From assembly GCA_001896885.1 (NCBI GenBank), contig MKRJ01000024.1, positions 1-64,000 on the forward strand: 64,000 nucleotides of DNA, in the 5' to 3' direction. Origin of the DNA: Rhizobiales bacterium 65-79. GTDB taxonomy: Bacteria > Pseudomonadota > Alphaproteobacteria > Rhizobiales > Rhizobiaceae. Below the pieces are notes generated by a model. It had not been told where the DNA came from, did not search any database, and saw only the letters and a list, made by a program, of their open reading frames with translations. Shown piece by piece: positions 55,380 through 63,489 of this stretch; within the stretch, counting starts at the first letter, position 1; every line of letters starts with the position of its first letter. Position numbers and translations under genes: made by a program.

Positions 55380-55403
55380 CACCATAAATGACATCATTTG
55401 GTG
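55380..55403 (-). promoter_or_regulatory. Imperfect palindrome upstream of vapB
   Basis: CACCATAAATGA and TCATTTGGTG form an inverted repeat with a two-base bulge, 18 bp upstream of the vapB ATG and partly over the ribosome-binding region. It is the natural binding site for a RHH-type VapB, so autoregulation is inferred. Confidence 0.55.
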
Positions 55404-55750
55404 CGGATTTCAACGCCTCCATCCCTATCCACATCATACAGGACCATCACTGAACGTTGCTCGCTTTGTCACGATCGGCCGCGGCTTGCGCCTTTCCAAT
55501 CATGGAGAAGCGTTGACTGCACTCAAGCGTGAGCTTCCCGAGGAGATGAAGCCGCGCCGGATCGAGATCGCAAGCGCGGAGGCGCCCGCCAGGGCGCGGC
55601 CGAAGCGGATCGATGCCGATAGGCAGGCCGCCTGAGGCAGTCGCAGGTCCGACGCATCGCCATCAATAACTGAGGCGCAGATGGCTCGGGAAGGCGGCCG
55701 GCACCGCTTCCCGGGCCGTCGGCCAGGCCGGAGACGGCCGGTCTGTTCAG
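55404..55750. other. Gap between the TA pair and the PLP enzyme
   Basis: About 350 bp without a supported gene. An 86-codon frame at 55375-55635 (plus) starts inside the vapB operator and has no ribosome binding site; it was not called. The stretch marks the right edge of the accessory region as seen here. Confidence 0.45.
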
Positions 55751-56815
55751 CTAGCTCATCCTGCCGCGCGCGCGGACGGGAAGCCGGGCGATCACCTCCC
55801 CGTCTTCGGCCAGATGGACGCCATCGAAGAGATTGGTGACGACGCAGACATGGTTGGGCACGACCCGCACCTTGTCTCCGATCCTCGGCCGCTCGGGACA
55901 CCCGGAAAGATCGACGACGGCATGCTCCTCGCTGAGGCCGGTTATGACCGCCTCAGGATATTCGACGATATGGCCATGCCCCGGCGCCGAAGGGCAGCGG
56001 TCCGCCGCCAGCGCCTTGGAGCCGGCGTCGAGCACCATCCGGGTCTTCGTCGGCAGCGAGACGACCGTGGCGAGAACCGTCAGCGCGCAATCGGCGATCC
56101 CTCCGACGCCGAAACCGACCTGCGTCCTGTCGGAGTAGATATAGGTGCCGGGCCTGTGCTCGGTGGCGGCGGTCACGCGCGTGGCAGCGTAGAAATCGGG
56201 CGTGCCGCCGTTCGATATGGTTTCGACCGGCATGCCGGCCTTTTCGATACGGTCGCGCGCCTCGCTCAGCCAGGCGTCGATTTCCGCCATCCGGCCCTTT
56301 GGCGGATAGGTCATCAGGCCGGCGAAGCGCAATCCCGGCTTGCCGTCGATGAACGCTGCGAGCGCCTCCGCCTCCGCCGGGTCCTGGACGCCGCAGCGTC
56401 CGGCGCCGGTGTCGCACTCGACAAGGACCGGAAGCGGACGGCCCGGATCGCCGAAGCGGCTCGCATAGCCCTCCACCGTCGCCATGCTGTCGGCGGTGAC
56501 CGACAGCGCCAGCCGCCTGTGCAGTGCCAGGAGCCGTTCAAGCTTCTCCGCACCGAGGATGTTGTAGGGAATGAAGATGTCGCGGATGCCGACCTCGGCC
56601 ATGACTTCCGCTTCGCCGATCTTCTGGCAGGTTATGCCGACGGCGCCGAGCTCGATCTGGCGCCCGGCGAACAGGGCGAGCTTGTGCGTCTTCACGTGCG
56701 GCCTGAGCTTGAGGCCCTGGCGGTCGGCATGGTTCTGCGCGCGACGAAGATTGGCTTCCACGATGCGTCGGTCGACCACTACCGCCGGAGTGTCGAGATC
56801 CCCGATGCTGATCAT
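55751..56815 (-). CDS. D-threonine aldolase-like (D-TA family) PLP enzyme
   Basis: This 354-residue fold III PLP enzyme has RPHVKTHK at 38-45, in which Lys42 forms the Schiff base. The C-terminus has PNHVCVVTNL, the His/Cys metal site of D-threonine aldolase and D-serine dehydratase. It could cleave beta-hydroxy-D-amino acids or dehydrate D-serine analogues. GAGGAGG lies 6 bp before ATG 56815; a longer open frame upstream is not supported. It is divergent from the Gfo/Idh gene, and the 179-bp gap between them should hold the promoters. Confidence 0.88.
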   Translation of the reverse strand: MISIGDLDTPAVVVDRRIVEANLRRAQNHADRQGLKLRPHVKTHKLALFAGRQIELGAVGITCQKIGEAEVMAEVGIRDIFIPYNILGAEKLERLLALHRRLALSVTADSMATVEGYASRFGDPGRPLPVLVECDTGAGRCGVQDPAEAEALAAFIDGKPGLRFAGLMTYPPKGRMAEIDAWLSEARDRIEKAGMPVETISNGGTPDFYAATRVTAATEHRPGTYIYSDRTQVGFGVGGIADCALTVLATVVSLPTKTRMVLDAGSKALAADRCPSAPGHGHIVEYPEAVITGLSEEHAVVDLSGCPERPRIGDKVRVVPNHVCVVTNLFDGVHLAEDGEVIARLPVRARGRMS

Positions 56816-56994
56816 GAAGGCCTCCTCGCGCCCGGCTTGGGCCGGCTTGCAATCCGTCGAAGGAAAGCAGATTGCTTGCGCTCGTCCCGGCGTCAACCGG
56901 CAATATGCGCCGGCGGACAGAAGGCGCGGAAAGCGGGCGCCTGCCTCGCCTTCGGCCGCCGGGCGGCAGGACCTCGCCGGATTGGAGACGAAGC

Positions 56995-58083
56995 TTGGCT
57001 GGTAAAGTGAAAATCCTGGTCGTCGGCCTCGGCAATATGGGCGCATCGCACGCCAGCGCCTATCACCGGCTCGACGGATTCGAGATCGTCGGCCTGATGA
57101 GCCGCAACATGAAATCGCGCGACGTTCCGGCCGGGCTTGCCGGCTACCCCCGTTTCGAGGATTTCGACGAGGCGCTGGCGGCCGCCAGGCCGGATGCCGT
57201 CTCCATCAATTCCTGGCCGAACACCCATGCCGAATATGCGATGAGGGCGATGGACGCCGGCTGTCACGTATTCATGGAAAAGCCGATCGCGACCACCATC
57301 GACGACGCGGTCCGCGTCGTCGCCAAGGCGCGCGAGAAGAACCGCAAGCTGGTGCTCGGCTATATCCTGCGGGTGCATCCCTCGTGGATCAGGTTCATCG
57401 AACTGGGCAGGACGCTCGGCAAGCCGCTGGTCATGCGTCTCAACCTCAACCAGCAATCGAGCGGGCAGGCCTGGCACTGGCACATTAACCTGATCGATTC
57501 GCTCACGCCGATCGTCGATTGCGGGGTGCACTATGTCGATGTCATGTGCCAGCTCACAGGCGCCAGGCCGGTCCGCGTCCACGGCATCGGCGCAAAGCTC
57601 TGGCAGGACGCCGCGCAGCAGAACTACGGCCATCTCCACGTCACCTTCGATGACGGCTCCGTCGGCTGGTACGAGGCCGGCTGGGGCCCGATGATGAGCG
57701 AGACCGCCTATTTCGTGAAGGATGTGGTGGGGCCGAAGGGCGCCGTTTCGATCGTGGCCGGTCAGGCCGGCAAGGCGGAAGAGGCCGGGGCAAGCCTTTC
57801 CGGTTCCGCCGATATCGACCGTCACACGAAGACCGACGCGCTGAAGATCCATCATGCGGAGGTCGGTCCCGACAAGAAGTTCGTCCGCAAGGACGAAATC
57901 CTGAGCATGGAGGACGAACCGGGCCATCAGGAACTCTGCGATCGGGAGCAGGAATTCTTCCTGCGTGCGATCCGCGAGGATCTCGACCTGTCGGCGTCGA
58001 TGGAGGCGGCCGTCGACAGCCTGCGCGTCGTGCTCGCCGCCGAACAGAGCATCAGGGAATGTCGGGCCATCTCCCTCGGCTGA
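56995..58083 (+). CDS. Gfo/Idh/MocA family NAD(P)-dependent oxidoreductase
   Basis: This 362-residue dehydrogenase has the Rossmann loop VVGLGNMGASHASAY at the N-terminus and EKPIATTIDDAVR, in which EKP is the family catalytic lysine region. A C-terminal alpha/beta domain follows with LIDSLTPIVDCGVHYVDVMCQLTG, the substrate-side motif. Members oxidise sugars, inositols or amino-acid-like alcohols. The TTG at 56995 has GGAG 7 bp upstream; a GTG at 57007 is the alternative. It is divergent from the D-TA gene and converges on the amidohydrolase gene, with 20 bp between. Confidence 0.87.
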   Translation: MAGKVKILVVGLGNMGASHASAYHRLDGFEIVGLMSRNMKSRDVPAGLAGYPRFEDFDEALAAARPDAVSINSWPNTHAEYAMRAMDAGCHVFMEKPIATTIDDAVRVVAKAREKNRKLVLGYILRVHPSWIRFIELGRTLGKPLVMRLNLNQQSSGQAWHWHINLIDSLTPIVDCGVHYVDVMCQLTGARPVRVHGIGAKLWQDAAQQNYGHLHVTFDDGSVGWYEAGWGPMMSETAYFVKDVVGPKGAVSIVAGQAGKAEEAGASLSGSADIDRHTKTDALKIHHAEVGPDKKFVRKDEILSMEDEPGHQELCDREQEFFLRAIREDLDLSASMEAAVDSLRVVLAAEQSIRECRAISLG

Positions 58084-58103
58084 TCGGGAAGAAGGCCGAC
58101 CGG

Positions 58104-59348
58104 CTAATATGCCAGTTTGTAGAGCGACTCCGCCAGGAGTTCCGTCCCCTTCGCGAGATCCGCGATCGAGGAGAATTCTTCCGGCGTGTGGCTCCTGCCG
58201 TCCTTGCTCCGGACGAAGATCATGGCGACGGGGGCGACGGCCGCCATCTGCTGCGAATCGTGACCGGCGCCGCTCGGCATGACGAGGTGAGGGATCGACC
58301 GTTCGGCCGCGGCACTCCGCATCACATCGAGAAGATGCGGGTCGCTGAGACACGGATCGTGGCTCATATGCACGCGCATGTCGAGCGGCAGACGGCGCCG
58401 TTCGCTCACCTCGCGCAGGACGGCGTCGTGCACGGCGTACAGCGCCTTGCGTGCTTCCGGGTCGGGGTGGCGGGCATCGATCGTGAAGGTGACGGAGCGC
58501 GGGATGACGGCCGGGCCGTTCGGATCGACATCGACCCGGCCGATGGTGGTGACGGCGGGCCGGCCCAGCCGGTGCGCATGGTCGATCAGCGTCGAGGCGA
58601 TCTCCGCGAAACCGGCCATCGGATCGCGGCGCAGATCCATGGGGAAGGCGCCGGCGTGGTTCTGCTCGCCCGCCAGCGTCACCTCGACATGGCGGATGCC
58701 GGTGATGGCGTCGACGATGGCGACCGGCAGGCCAGCCGCTTCGAGGACCGGCCCTTGCTCGATATGGAGTTCGATGAAGGCGGCGATGTCGTCCCGGCGT
58801 GCTTCCGGAGCGCGGCCGGGATCGAGGCCCACTTCGCGCATGGCCTCGGCGATCGTCTCGCCGTCATAGCCCGTCACCCGATCGGGATCGCCCGGCGCGA
58901 TGCGGCCGACGATGGCGCGCGAGCCCCAGAAGCCGGCGCCCGGAAAGCGGCTCCCTTCCTCCTCGCAAAGCGCGAGCGCCTCGAGTGGCCTTCGCGGCTT
59001 CCCGAACTGCTCCTTCAGGGCCTTGATCGCGACGAGCGCGGCGATCGCGCCGGCGGCGCCGTCATAGCGCCCGCCGGGACGCTGGGTATCGATGTGGGAG
59101 CCGGAGACGACGGCGCTGCCGCCGTCCCGGCCATCGAGGCGCGCCCAGATATTGCCCACCGCGTCGCGACGGACATCGAGGCCGGCCTCGCGCGCCCATT
59201 TCTCGAAGGTGGCGGCGGCTTCGACCCATTCGGGAGAATAGACCGTGCGCCAGACGCCTGTGCCGCTATGGGCGCCGATGGCGCCGAGTTCGAATATCCA
59301 TTTCTCGACCAGCTCGGGGTCGATCAAGACCGGCCTGTCCTTCGGCAA
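58104..59348 (-). CDS. M20 family carbamoylase/allantoate amidohydrolase-like enzyme
   Basis: This 414-residue Zn-dependent amidohydrolase has GSHIDTQRPGGRYDGAAG, in which His and Asp bind metal, CEEEGSRFPGAGFWGSRAI with the catalytic glutamates, and HIEQGPVLEAAGLPVAIV. The pattern matches the hydantoinase/carbamoylase family: N-carbamoyl-L-amino acid hydrolase, allantoate amidohydrolase or ureidoglycine-type enzymes. The start is a TTG at 59348 with GGAAGG 7 bp upstream. The substrate cannot be decided by eye, but the neighbouring PLP and HAD enzymes suggest amino-acid derivative catabolism. Confidence 0.87.
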   Translation of the reverse strand: MPKDRPVLIDPELVEKWIFELGAIGAHSGTGVWRTVYSPEWVEAAATFEKWAREAGLDVRRDAVGNIWARLDGRDGGSAVVSGSHIDTQRPGGRYDGAAGAIAALVAIKALKEQFGKPRRPLEALALCEEEGSRFPGAGFWGSRAIVGRIAPGDPDRVTGYDGETIAEAMREVGLDPGRAPEARRDDIAAFIELHIEQGPVLEAAGLPVAIVDAITGIRHVEVTLAGEQNHAGAFPMDLRRDPMAGFAEIASTLIDHAHRLGRPAVTTIGRVDVDPNGPAVIPRSVTFTIDARHPDPEARKALYAVHDAVLREVSERRRLPLDMRVHMSHDPCLSDPHLLDVMRSAAAERSIPHLVMPSGAGHDSQQMAAVAPVAMIFVRSKDGRSHTPEEFSSIADLAKGTELLAESLYKLAY

Positions 59349-59451
59349 ATGCGCATCCTTCCAACTGTCGGGACCCCGGGAGCGATCTCCCCACCAGTCG
59401 CCTTGCTAGAGGGTTTTGTCGCGGGACGGAATGGGCCGAGGGCGGTCCGGT

Positions 59452-60174
59452 TCAGCCATTCAGCTCTTTCCTGTGCGCCTCGGCCAGATCGGCCATGCTG
59501 TTGAAGCGGAAATCGACCTTGGGCATGTCGCCCGGATGCATCGTCGCGCCAAAACCCTCATCCGCATGCCGGCGATAGATCCAGCATGAGGCCAGGCCGT
59601 GCCGGTTCGCCGGGCCGTGGTCGTGGAACAGGCTTTCGGCGGTGTGCAAGATCCGGCTCTTCTCGACACCGATCGTTCCGAGTTTCTCCAGCATGTACCG
59701 GAAGTTCCTGTCCGACGGCTTGTAGGACCCCACGTCTTCCGCCGTATAGACCGCGTCGAAATCGACGCCGAGCTTCCTCCGGCTGGAGGCGAAGCTCTCA
59801 TTGTCCACGTTGGAGAGGATGACCAGCTTGTAATACCGCTTGAGGTATTGGAGAGCCTCGGCCGAGTCGCCGAAGGCGGGCCAGTCCTTCACGCTCCGGC
59901 CGTAGGCAACGCATTCGTCCTCGGTGACGGCGACGCCCCATTCCTCGGCAAGCCGCTTGTAGACGACGGGGAGGAGATCCCTGTAACGCCTTGCCGGCGT
60001 CCATTCCTGCTGGCTGGATTCATGCCGGGCATGCGCCTGCAGGATTTCATTGCGGTCCAGTTCGCGGCCAGCGCGTGCCGTGAGCGGCTTCAAGGCCTCG
60101 ATCATTCCGGATTCCCAGTCGATCAGGGTGCCGTAGCAGTCGAAGGTCAGCACATTGAAGTCCGTCAGTTTCAT
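59452..60174 (-). CDS. Haloacid dehalogenase-like hydrolase, type II (HAD)
   Basis: This 240-residue HAD enzyme has the N-terminal nucleophile aspartate in LTFDCYGTLIDWESG, then YKLVILSNVDNESF with the serine/asparagine motif, and VGSYKPSDRNF with the lysine. A helical cap domain lies between. This matches type II 2-haloacid dehalogenases, but many members are other phosphatases. ATG 60174 was chosen because AAGGA lies 9 bp upstream; an ATG at 60183 abuts that site. It is divergent from the LysR gene and lies 103 bp from the amidohydrolase gene on the same strand. Confidence 0.86.
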   Translation of the reverse strand: MKLTDFNVLTFDCYGTLIDWESGMIEALKPLTARAGRELDRNEILQAHARHESSQQEWTPARRYRDLLPVVYKRLAEEWGVAVTEDECVAYGRSVKDWPAFGDSAEALQYLKRYYKLVILSNVDNESFASSRRKLGVDFDAVYTAEDVGSYKPSDRNFRYMLEKLGTIGVEKSRILHTAESLFHDHGPANRHGLASCWIYRRHADEGFGATMHPGDMPKVDFRFNSMADLAEAHRKELNG

Positions 60175-60284
60175 GAGGTCCATTCCTTGCTTCCACGTGC
60201 CGCCGTGGCTTCAAAGCCAGCGAGGGAAGCCATGCCATTGACCGCGCCTTCCCGCACATGACAAATTTCGATGGATTTATGAAT

Positions 60285-60307
60285 TTGCGGCACTAGCATG
60301 CATGCAA
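60285..60307. promoter_or_regulatory. Possible LysR-type box between HAD and LysR genes
   Basis: TTGC and GCAA lie 15 bp apart around GCATGCATG, in the 199-bp divergent region 67 bp upstream of the LysR ATG. The dyad is short and its relation to the regulator is only positional. Confidence 0.3.
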
Positions 60308-60373
60308 AATTGCCTTGCAGCCGGTTTTTGTCAGAACCGGACACCGCCTTTCCGCCTTCTATGAGGGATCGTC

Positions 60374-61264
60374 ATGGCAGGAGTGATGACACGCCGTCTC
60401 GATATCGAGGCTTTGCGCGCACTCGCCGCGATCGAGAAGCATGGCGGCGTCACGCGCGCCGCGGAGGCTCTCGGCCTGTCGCAGTCGGCCGTCAGCCACA
60501 AGATCAGGAGATTGGAGGAGAGCCTCGACTGCGAGATACTCAATCGCAAGCCCAACGCTCCGATGTTTACCACGGCCGGCCAGGACCTTCTGGGTTACGC
60601 GCGGCGTATTCTGGGCATCCATGACGAGGCGGTGCTGAGCCTGTCGAAGAGCACGCTGCAAGGCAAGATCGCGCTCGGAATGACCGAGGATACGACCTGC
60701 ACGGACCTCTCGCGCATTCTCGGCCGGTTTCGCCGGCTCTACCCGGAGGTGACGGTCCGCACGATCGTGCGCATGAGCCTCACGCTCCAGGAACTTCTCG
60801 CCCAAGGGGCGCTCGATGCCGCGATCATCCAGGTGTTCCAGCATGAGGTCCGGCCCGCCGACATCCCGCTGTTCAGCGAGACGCTGCACTGGGTGAAATC
60901 CCCCGACCTAGCCTTGCGGAAAGGGGAAGCGGTTCCGTTCCTGTCGTTCGATGAAAACTGCTTCTACCGCCGTTGGGGCATCGACCGCGGGCAGGACGGA
61001 TGGACGGTGTTCGAGATCGTGCTCGAATGTTCAAGCGCGGCGGGGATCGTCGCCGGCGTCACCTCCGGGCTTGGGGTGGCGCTTTTGAACCAGCGTCACC
61101 TGCGGCCCGGCATGGAGATCATCGAGAACGGTTTCCCCAAACCGCCTGATCTGGCTTACGTCGTCCGACGCGCCCGCAAGCCGCGAAACCCCGCGCTGGA
61201 GAGTCTGGTACGGGAAATCGAAGCCGAAACAAGCCGCTGCGGGCGCCTCCAGATCGCCGTCTGA
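60374..61264 (+). CDS. LysR family regulator
   Basis: This 296-residue protein has a winged HTH at residues 9-66, with LRALAAIEKHGGVTRAAEALGLSQSAVSHKIRRLE, in which SQSAVSHKIRRLE is the recognition helix. The C-terminal ligand-binding domain has the GVTSGLGVALLN stretch. It is divergent from the HAD gene and probably controls the neighbouring catabolic genes in response to a pathway intermediate. The ATG at 60374 has AGGG upstream; another ATG at 60386 is also possible. It is followed by tRNA-Glu on the opposite strand. Confidence 0.9.
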   Translation: MAGVMTRRLDIEALRALAAIEKHGGVTRAAEALGLSQSAVSHKIRRLEESLDCEILNRKPNAPMFTTAGQDLLGYARRILGIHDEAVLSLSKSTLQGKIALGMTEDTTCTDLSRILGRFRRLYPEVTVRTIVRMSLTLQELLAQGALDAAIIQVFQHEVRPADIPLFSETLHWVKSPDLALRKGEAVPFLSFDENCFYRRWGIDRGQDGWTVFEIVLECSSAAGIVAGVTSGLGVALLNQRHLRPGMEIIENGFPKPPDLAYVVRRARKPRNPALESLVREIEAETSRCGRLQIAV

Positions 61265-61367
61265 ACGGCTCTCGGCAACCGCGTCGGATTTGCAATTAGA
61301 AAACCGGAGTGGATGAAAGATTCGAACGCCCGGCATCGGCCAAGAAGAGGTCAGCCCAGAAGAGGAT

Positions 61368-61442
61368 TGGTACGCCCAAGGGGAATCGAACCCCTGTTTG
61401 CGCCGTGAGAGGGCGCCGTCCTGACCGCTAGACGATGGGCGC
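61368..61442 (-). tRNA. tRNA-Glu(CTC)
   Basis: On the minus strand the 5' acceptor arm GCGCCCA pairs with TGGGCGT, with a G-U pair at the end. The D arm is GTCT-AGCGGTC-AGGAC. The anticodon stem is GCGCC/GGCGC with loop CTCTCAC, so the anticodon is CTC. The T loop is TTCGATT. The discriminator A is followed by an encoded CCA at 61370-61368. The neighbour is the LysR gene, in convergent orientation. Confidence 0.95.
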
Positions 61443-61500
61443 AGCCGAAACCGCCATATACGGCGGAAGAGGCGGGAATGCAACCATCGCCATCGCGCCT

Positions 61501-61890
61501 TCAGCGACGCTCGATCAGGTCCCAGGGATTGCCATAGATATCCTCGAACACCGCTACCGTGCCGTAAGGTTCGTGCCGGGGCTCTTCCCGGAAGATCACG
61601 CCCCTTTCCAGCATGGCGCGGTGGTCGCGTTGAAAATCGGCGGTCTCCAGGAAAAGGAAGACGCGGCCGCCGGCTTGACGGCCGATCGCCGCTTCCTGAC
61701 CGGCGCCATCGGCCCGGGCAAGCAGCAGCGCCGAACCTCCTCCACCCGGCGTGACAACGACCCATCGCTTGCCGCCGTCGAGTTGCGTGTCCTCGACGAG
61801 GCTGAAGCCGAGCTTGCCGACATAGAAACCGAGCGCTTCGTCATAGTCGCGGACGAGAAGAGCGACCTGGGCAAGCCGTCTCGGCATCAT
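61501..61890 (-). CDS. VOC family protein (glyoxalase/bleomycin-resistance fold)
   Basis: This 129-residue protein has the beta-alpha-beta-beta-beta pattern of the vicinal oxygen chelate superfamily. LAQVALLVRDYDEALGFYVGKLGF is the first half and FEDIYGNPWDLIER is the second, with a metal-type glutamate near the end. The specific activity (lyase, dioxygenase or binding protein) is not set by the sequence. Its ATG overlaps the stop of the upstream membrane-protein gene by 4 bp (ATGA). Confidence 0.87.
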   Translation of the reverse strand: MMPRRLAQVALLVRDYDEALGFYVGKLGFSLVEDTQLDGGKRWVVVTPGGGGSALLLARADGAGQEAAIGRQAGGRVFLFLETADFQRDHRAMLERGVIFREEPRHEPYGTVAVFEDIYGNPWDLIERR

Positions 61891-62270
61891 TCGGCTTTGA
61901 CGGAATAGGTGCCGAGCGTTCGCGCCGCCTGCAAATCGTAGAGCAGGAAAGAGCGGCTGCCGTCGGCGAGCTCGAGGCCGAGCAGGACCTCCTTGCCGGA
62001 CAGGGTCTGCGACACGATGCGGGCGCCGGCGGGAATCGCGATCGTCCCAGCAACGGCATCCGCGCCGGAAGGCGGACGGATCTGCGTTTCTTGCTCCACG
62101 GCCCTTTTGGGGGCAAGGCTGCTCTTGTAGATGAAGGCGCCGATGACCAGCGCGAAGGCGATAAACAGGATGGCCAGATTGACGATCATGAAGCGCAGCA
62201 ATTTGCGCCGCACCCGCTCGACGGAAGGGTCGAGGGGCTTGTCGTCGTCACTGGTTCGCGGTGCGGCCAT
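61887..62270 (-). CDS. Small single-pass membrane protein of unknown function
   Basis: This 127-residue protein begins MAAPRTSDDDKPLDPSVERVRRK and has one membrane helix, LRFMIVNLAILFIAFALVIGAFIY (about 26-50). The remaining periplasmic part looks like a beta structure, with IPAGARIVSQTLSGKEVLLGLEL and DGSRSFLLYDL. I do not recognise the family by name, but the gene is placed between rluD and a VOC gene, an order seen in rhizobia. It overlaps the VOC gene by 4 bp. Its 5' region is only 24 bp from the divergent rluD start. Confidence 0.8.
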   Translation of the reverse strand: MAAPRTSDDDKPLDPSVERVRRKLLRFMIVNLAILFIAFALVIGAFIYKSSLAPKRAVEQETQIRPPSGADAVAGTIAIPAGARIVSQTLSGKEVLLGLELADGSRSFLLYDLQAARTLGTYSVKAE

Positions 62271-62294
62271 GTCTCGGAATCCCGGGGCTGACGG

Positions 62295-63359
62295 ATGAGC
62301 GCCCCTGATATCCAAGCCGGCGCCGCAAGGAAAGTGCTGACGGTCGATTCGGAGGCAACAGGCATGCGCCTCGACCAGTGGCTGGCGAAGGCGTTGGCGC
62401 CGGACCTGTCGCGCAGCCGCATCCAGGCGCTCATCCGCGACGGCGCGGTGCGTATCGGCGGGACCGCCGTCCTGGAGGCGCGCGCGAAAGTCGCGCCGGG
62501 CGATGTCGTGGAGGTGGACGTGCCGCCGCCGGAACCGGCCGAGCCGCAAGGCGAGGCGATCCCGCTCGATATCCTCTTCGAGGACGACGAACTGATCGTC
62601 GTCAACAAGCCTGCAGGGCTGGTCGTCCATCCCGGCGCCGGGAATTGGAGCGGCACGCTGGTCAACGCATTGATCGCCCATTGCGGCACGAGCCTTTCCG
62701 GCATCGGCGGCGTCAGGCGGCCGGGCATCGTGCACCGGCTGGACAAGGATACCAGCGGGGTGCTCGTCGTTGCCAAGACCGACCACGCCCATCGCGAGCT
62801 TGCGGCCGCCTTCGCCGATCACGGCCGCTCCGGCGAGCTGGAACGTGCCTACCAGGCGCTTGTCTGGGGGGCGCCGCCGCGCCCGGCCGGAACGATCGAG
62901 GCCCTGCTCGGGCGCTCCGGCCGCGACCGCACGCGCCAGGCCGTTGTCGGCGAGAGCCGGCCGGACGCCCGCCATGCGGTTACGCGCTATATCGTACGCG
63001 AGCGCTTCGGCGAAAGGGCCAACGCCACCGCGCTGGCCTCGCTGGTCGAATGCCGGCTGGAAACCGGCCGCACCCACCAGATCAGGGTGCATATGGCCCA
63101 TATCGGCCATCCGCTGATCGGCGACCGCGAATACGGCTCGGCATTCTTCACCAAGGCCAATGCCTTGGCGCAACCTCTCAAGACCCTTGTGACAGGCTTC
63201 ACCCGTCAGGCGCTTCACGCCTCGCTGCTTGCATTCCGCCACCCGACAACCCACATGTTGCTTCGATTTGAGGCACGCATGCCCGACGATATGGCGCGCT
63301 TGCTCGCCGCTTTCCGCGTGGCAGGCCAAGCGCCAGCGATGCATTCCCGGACGACCTGA
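62295..63359 (+). CDS. rluD: Ribosomal large subunit pseudouridine synthase, RluD type
   Basis: This 354-residue pseudouridine synthase has an N-terminal S4-like domain (about 15-75: GMRLDQWLAKALAPDLSRSRIQALI). The catalytic HRLDKDTSG holds Asp150, the nucleophile of the RluA family. LETGRTHQIRVHMAHIGHPLIGD is the second signature. The S4 domain and sequence indicate RluD (U1911, U1915, U1917 of 23S rRNA) or a close relative. It is divergent from the small membrane protein and precedes rpoH by 130 bp. Confidence 0.92.
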   Translation: MSAPDIQAGAARKVLTVDSEATGMRLDQWLAKALAPDLSRSRIQALIRDGAVRIGGTAVLEARAKVAPGDVVEVDVPPPEPAEPQGEAIPLDILFEDDELIVVNKPAGLVVHPGAGNWSGTLVNALIAHCGTSLSGIGGVRRPGIVHRLDKDTSGVLVVAKTDHAHRELAAAFADHGRSGELERAYQALVWGAPPRPAGTIEALLGRSGRDRTRQAVVGESRPDARHAVTRYIVRERFGERANATALASLVECRLETGRTHQIRVHMAHIGHPLIGDREYGSAFFTKANALAQPLKTLVTGFTRQALHASLLAFRHPTTHMLLRFEARMPDDMARLLAAFRVAGQAPAMHSRTT

Positions 63360-63489
63360 TATGTCGCCGCGGAAAGGGTGTAATTTCGCCTGTTTTCACC
63401 TATATGACCAATAGCGGGCTGCGCCGTCGAGATGGGCGGCCCGTGGTTTGCCTGCCCTTTCGGGAGGCATACAGAGAGGAGGGTGCTCC

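Noticed and set aside
55375-55635. An 86-codon plus-strand frame in the gap after vapB
   Set aside because: It starts within the vapB operator, has no Shine-Dalgarno, and its product resembles no family I know.
49386-55750. Second attachment site (repeat of the tRNA-Gly 3' end) or an integrase in the island
   Set aside because: None was found by eye; a computer search for repeats may still find one.
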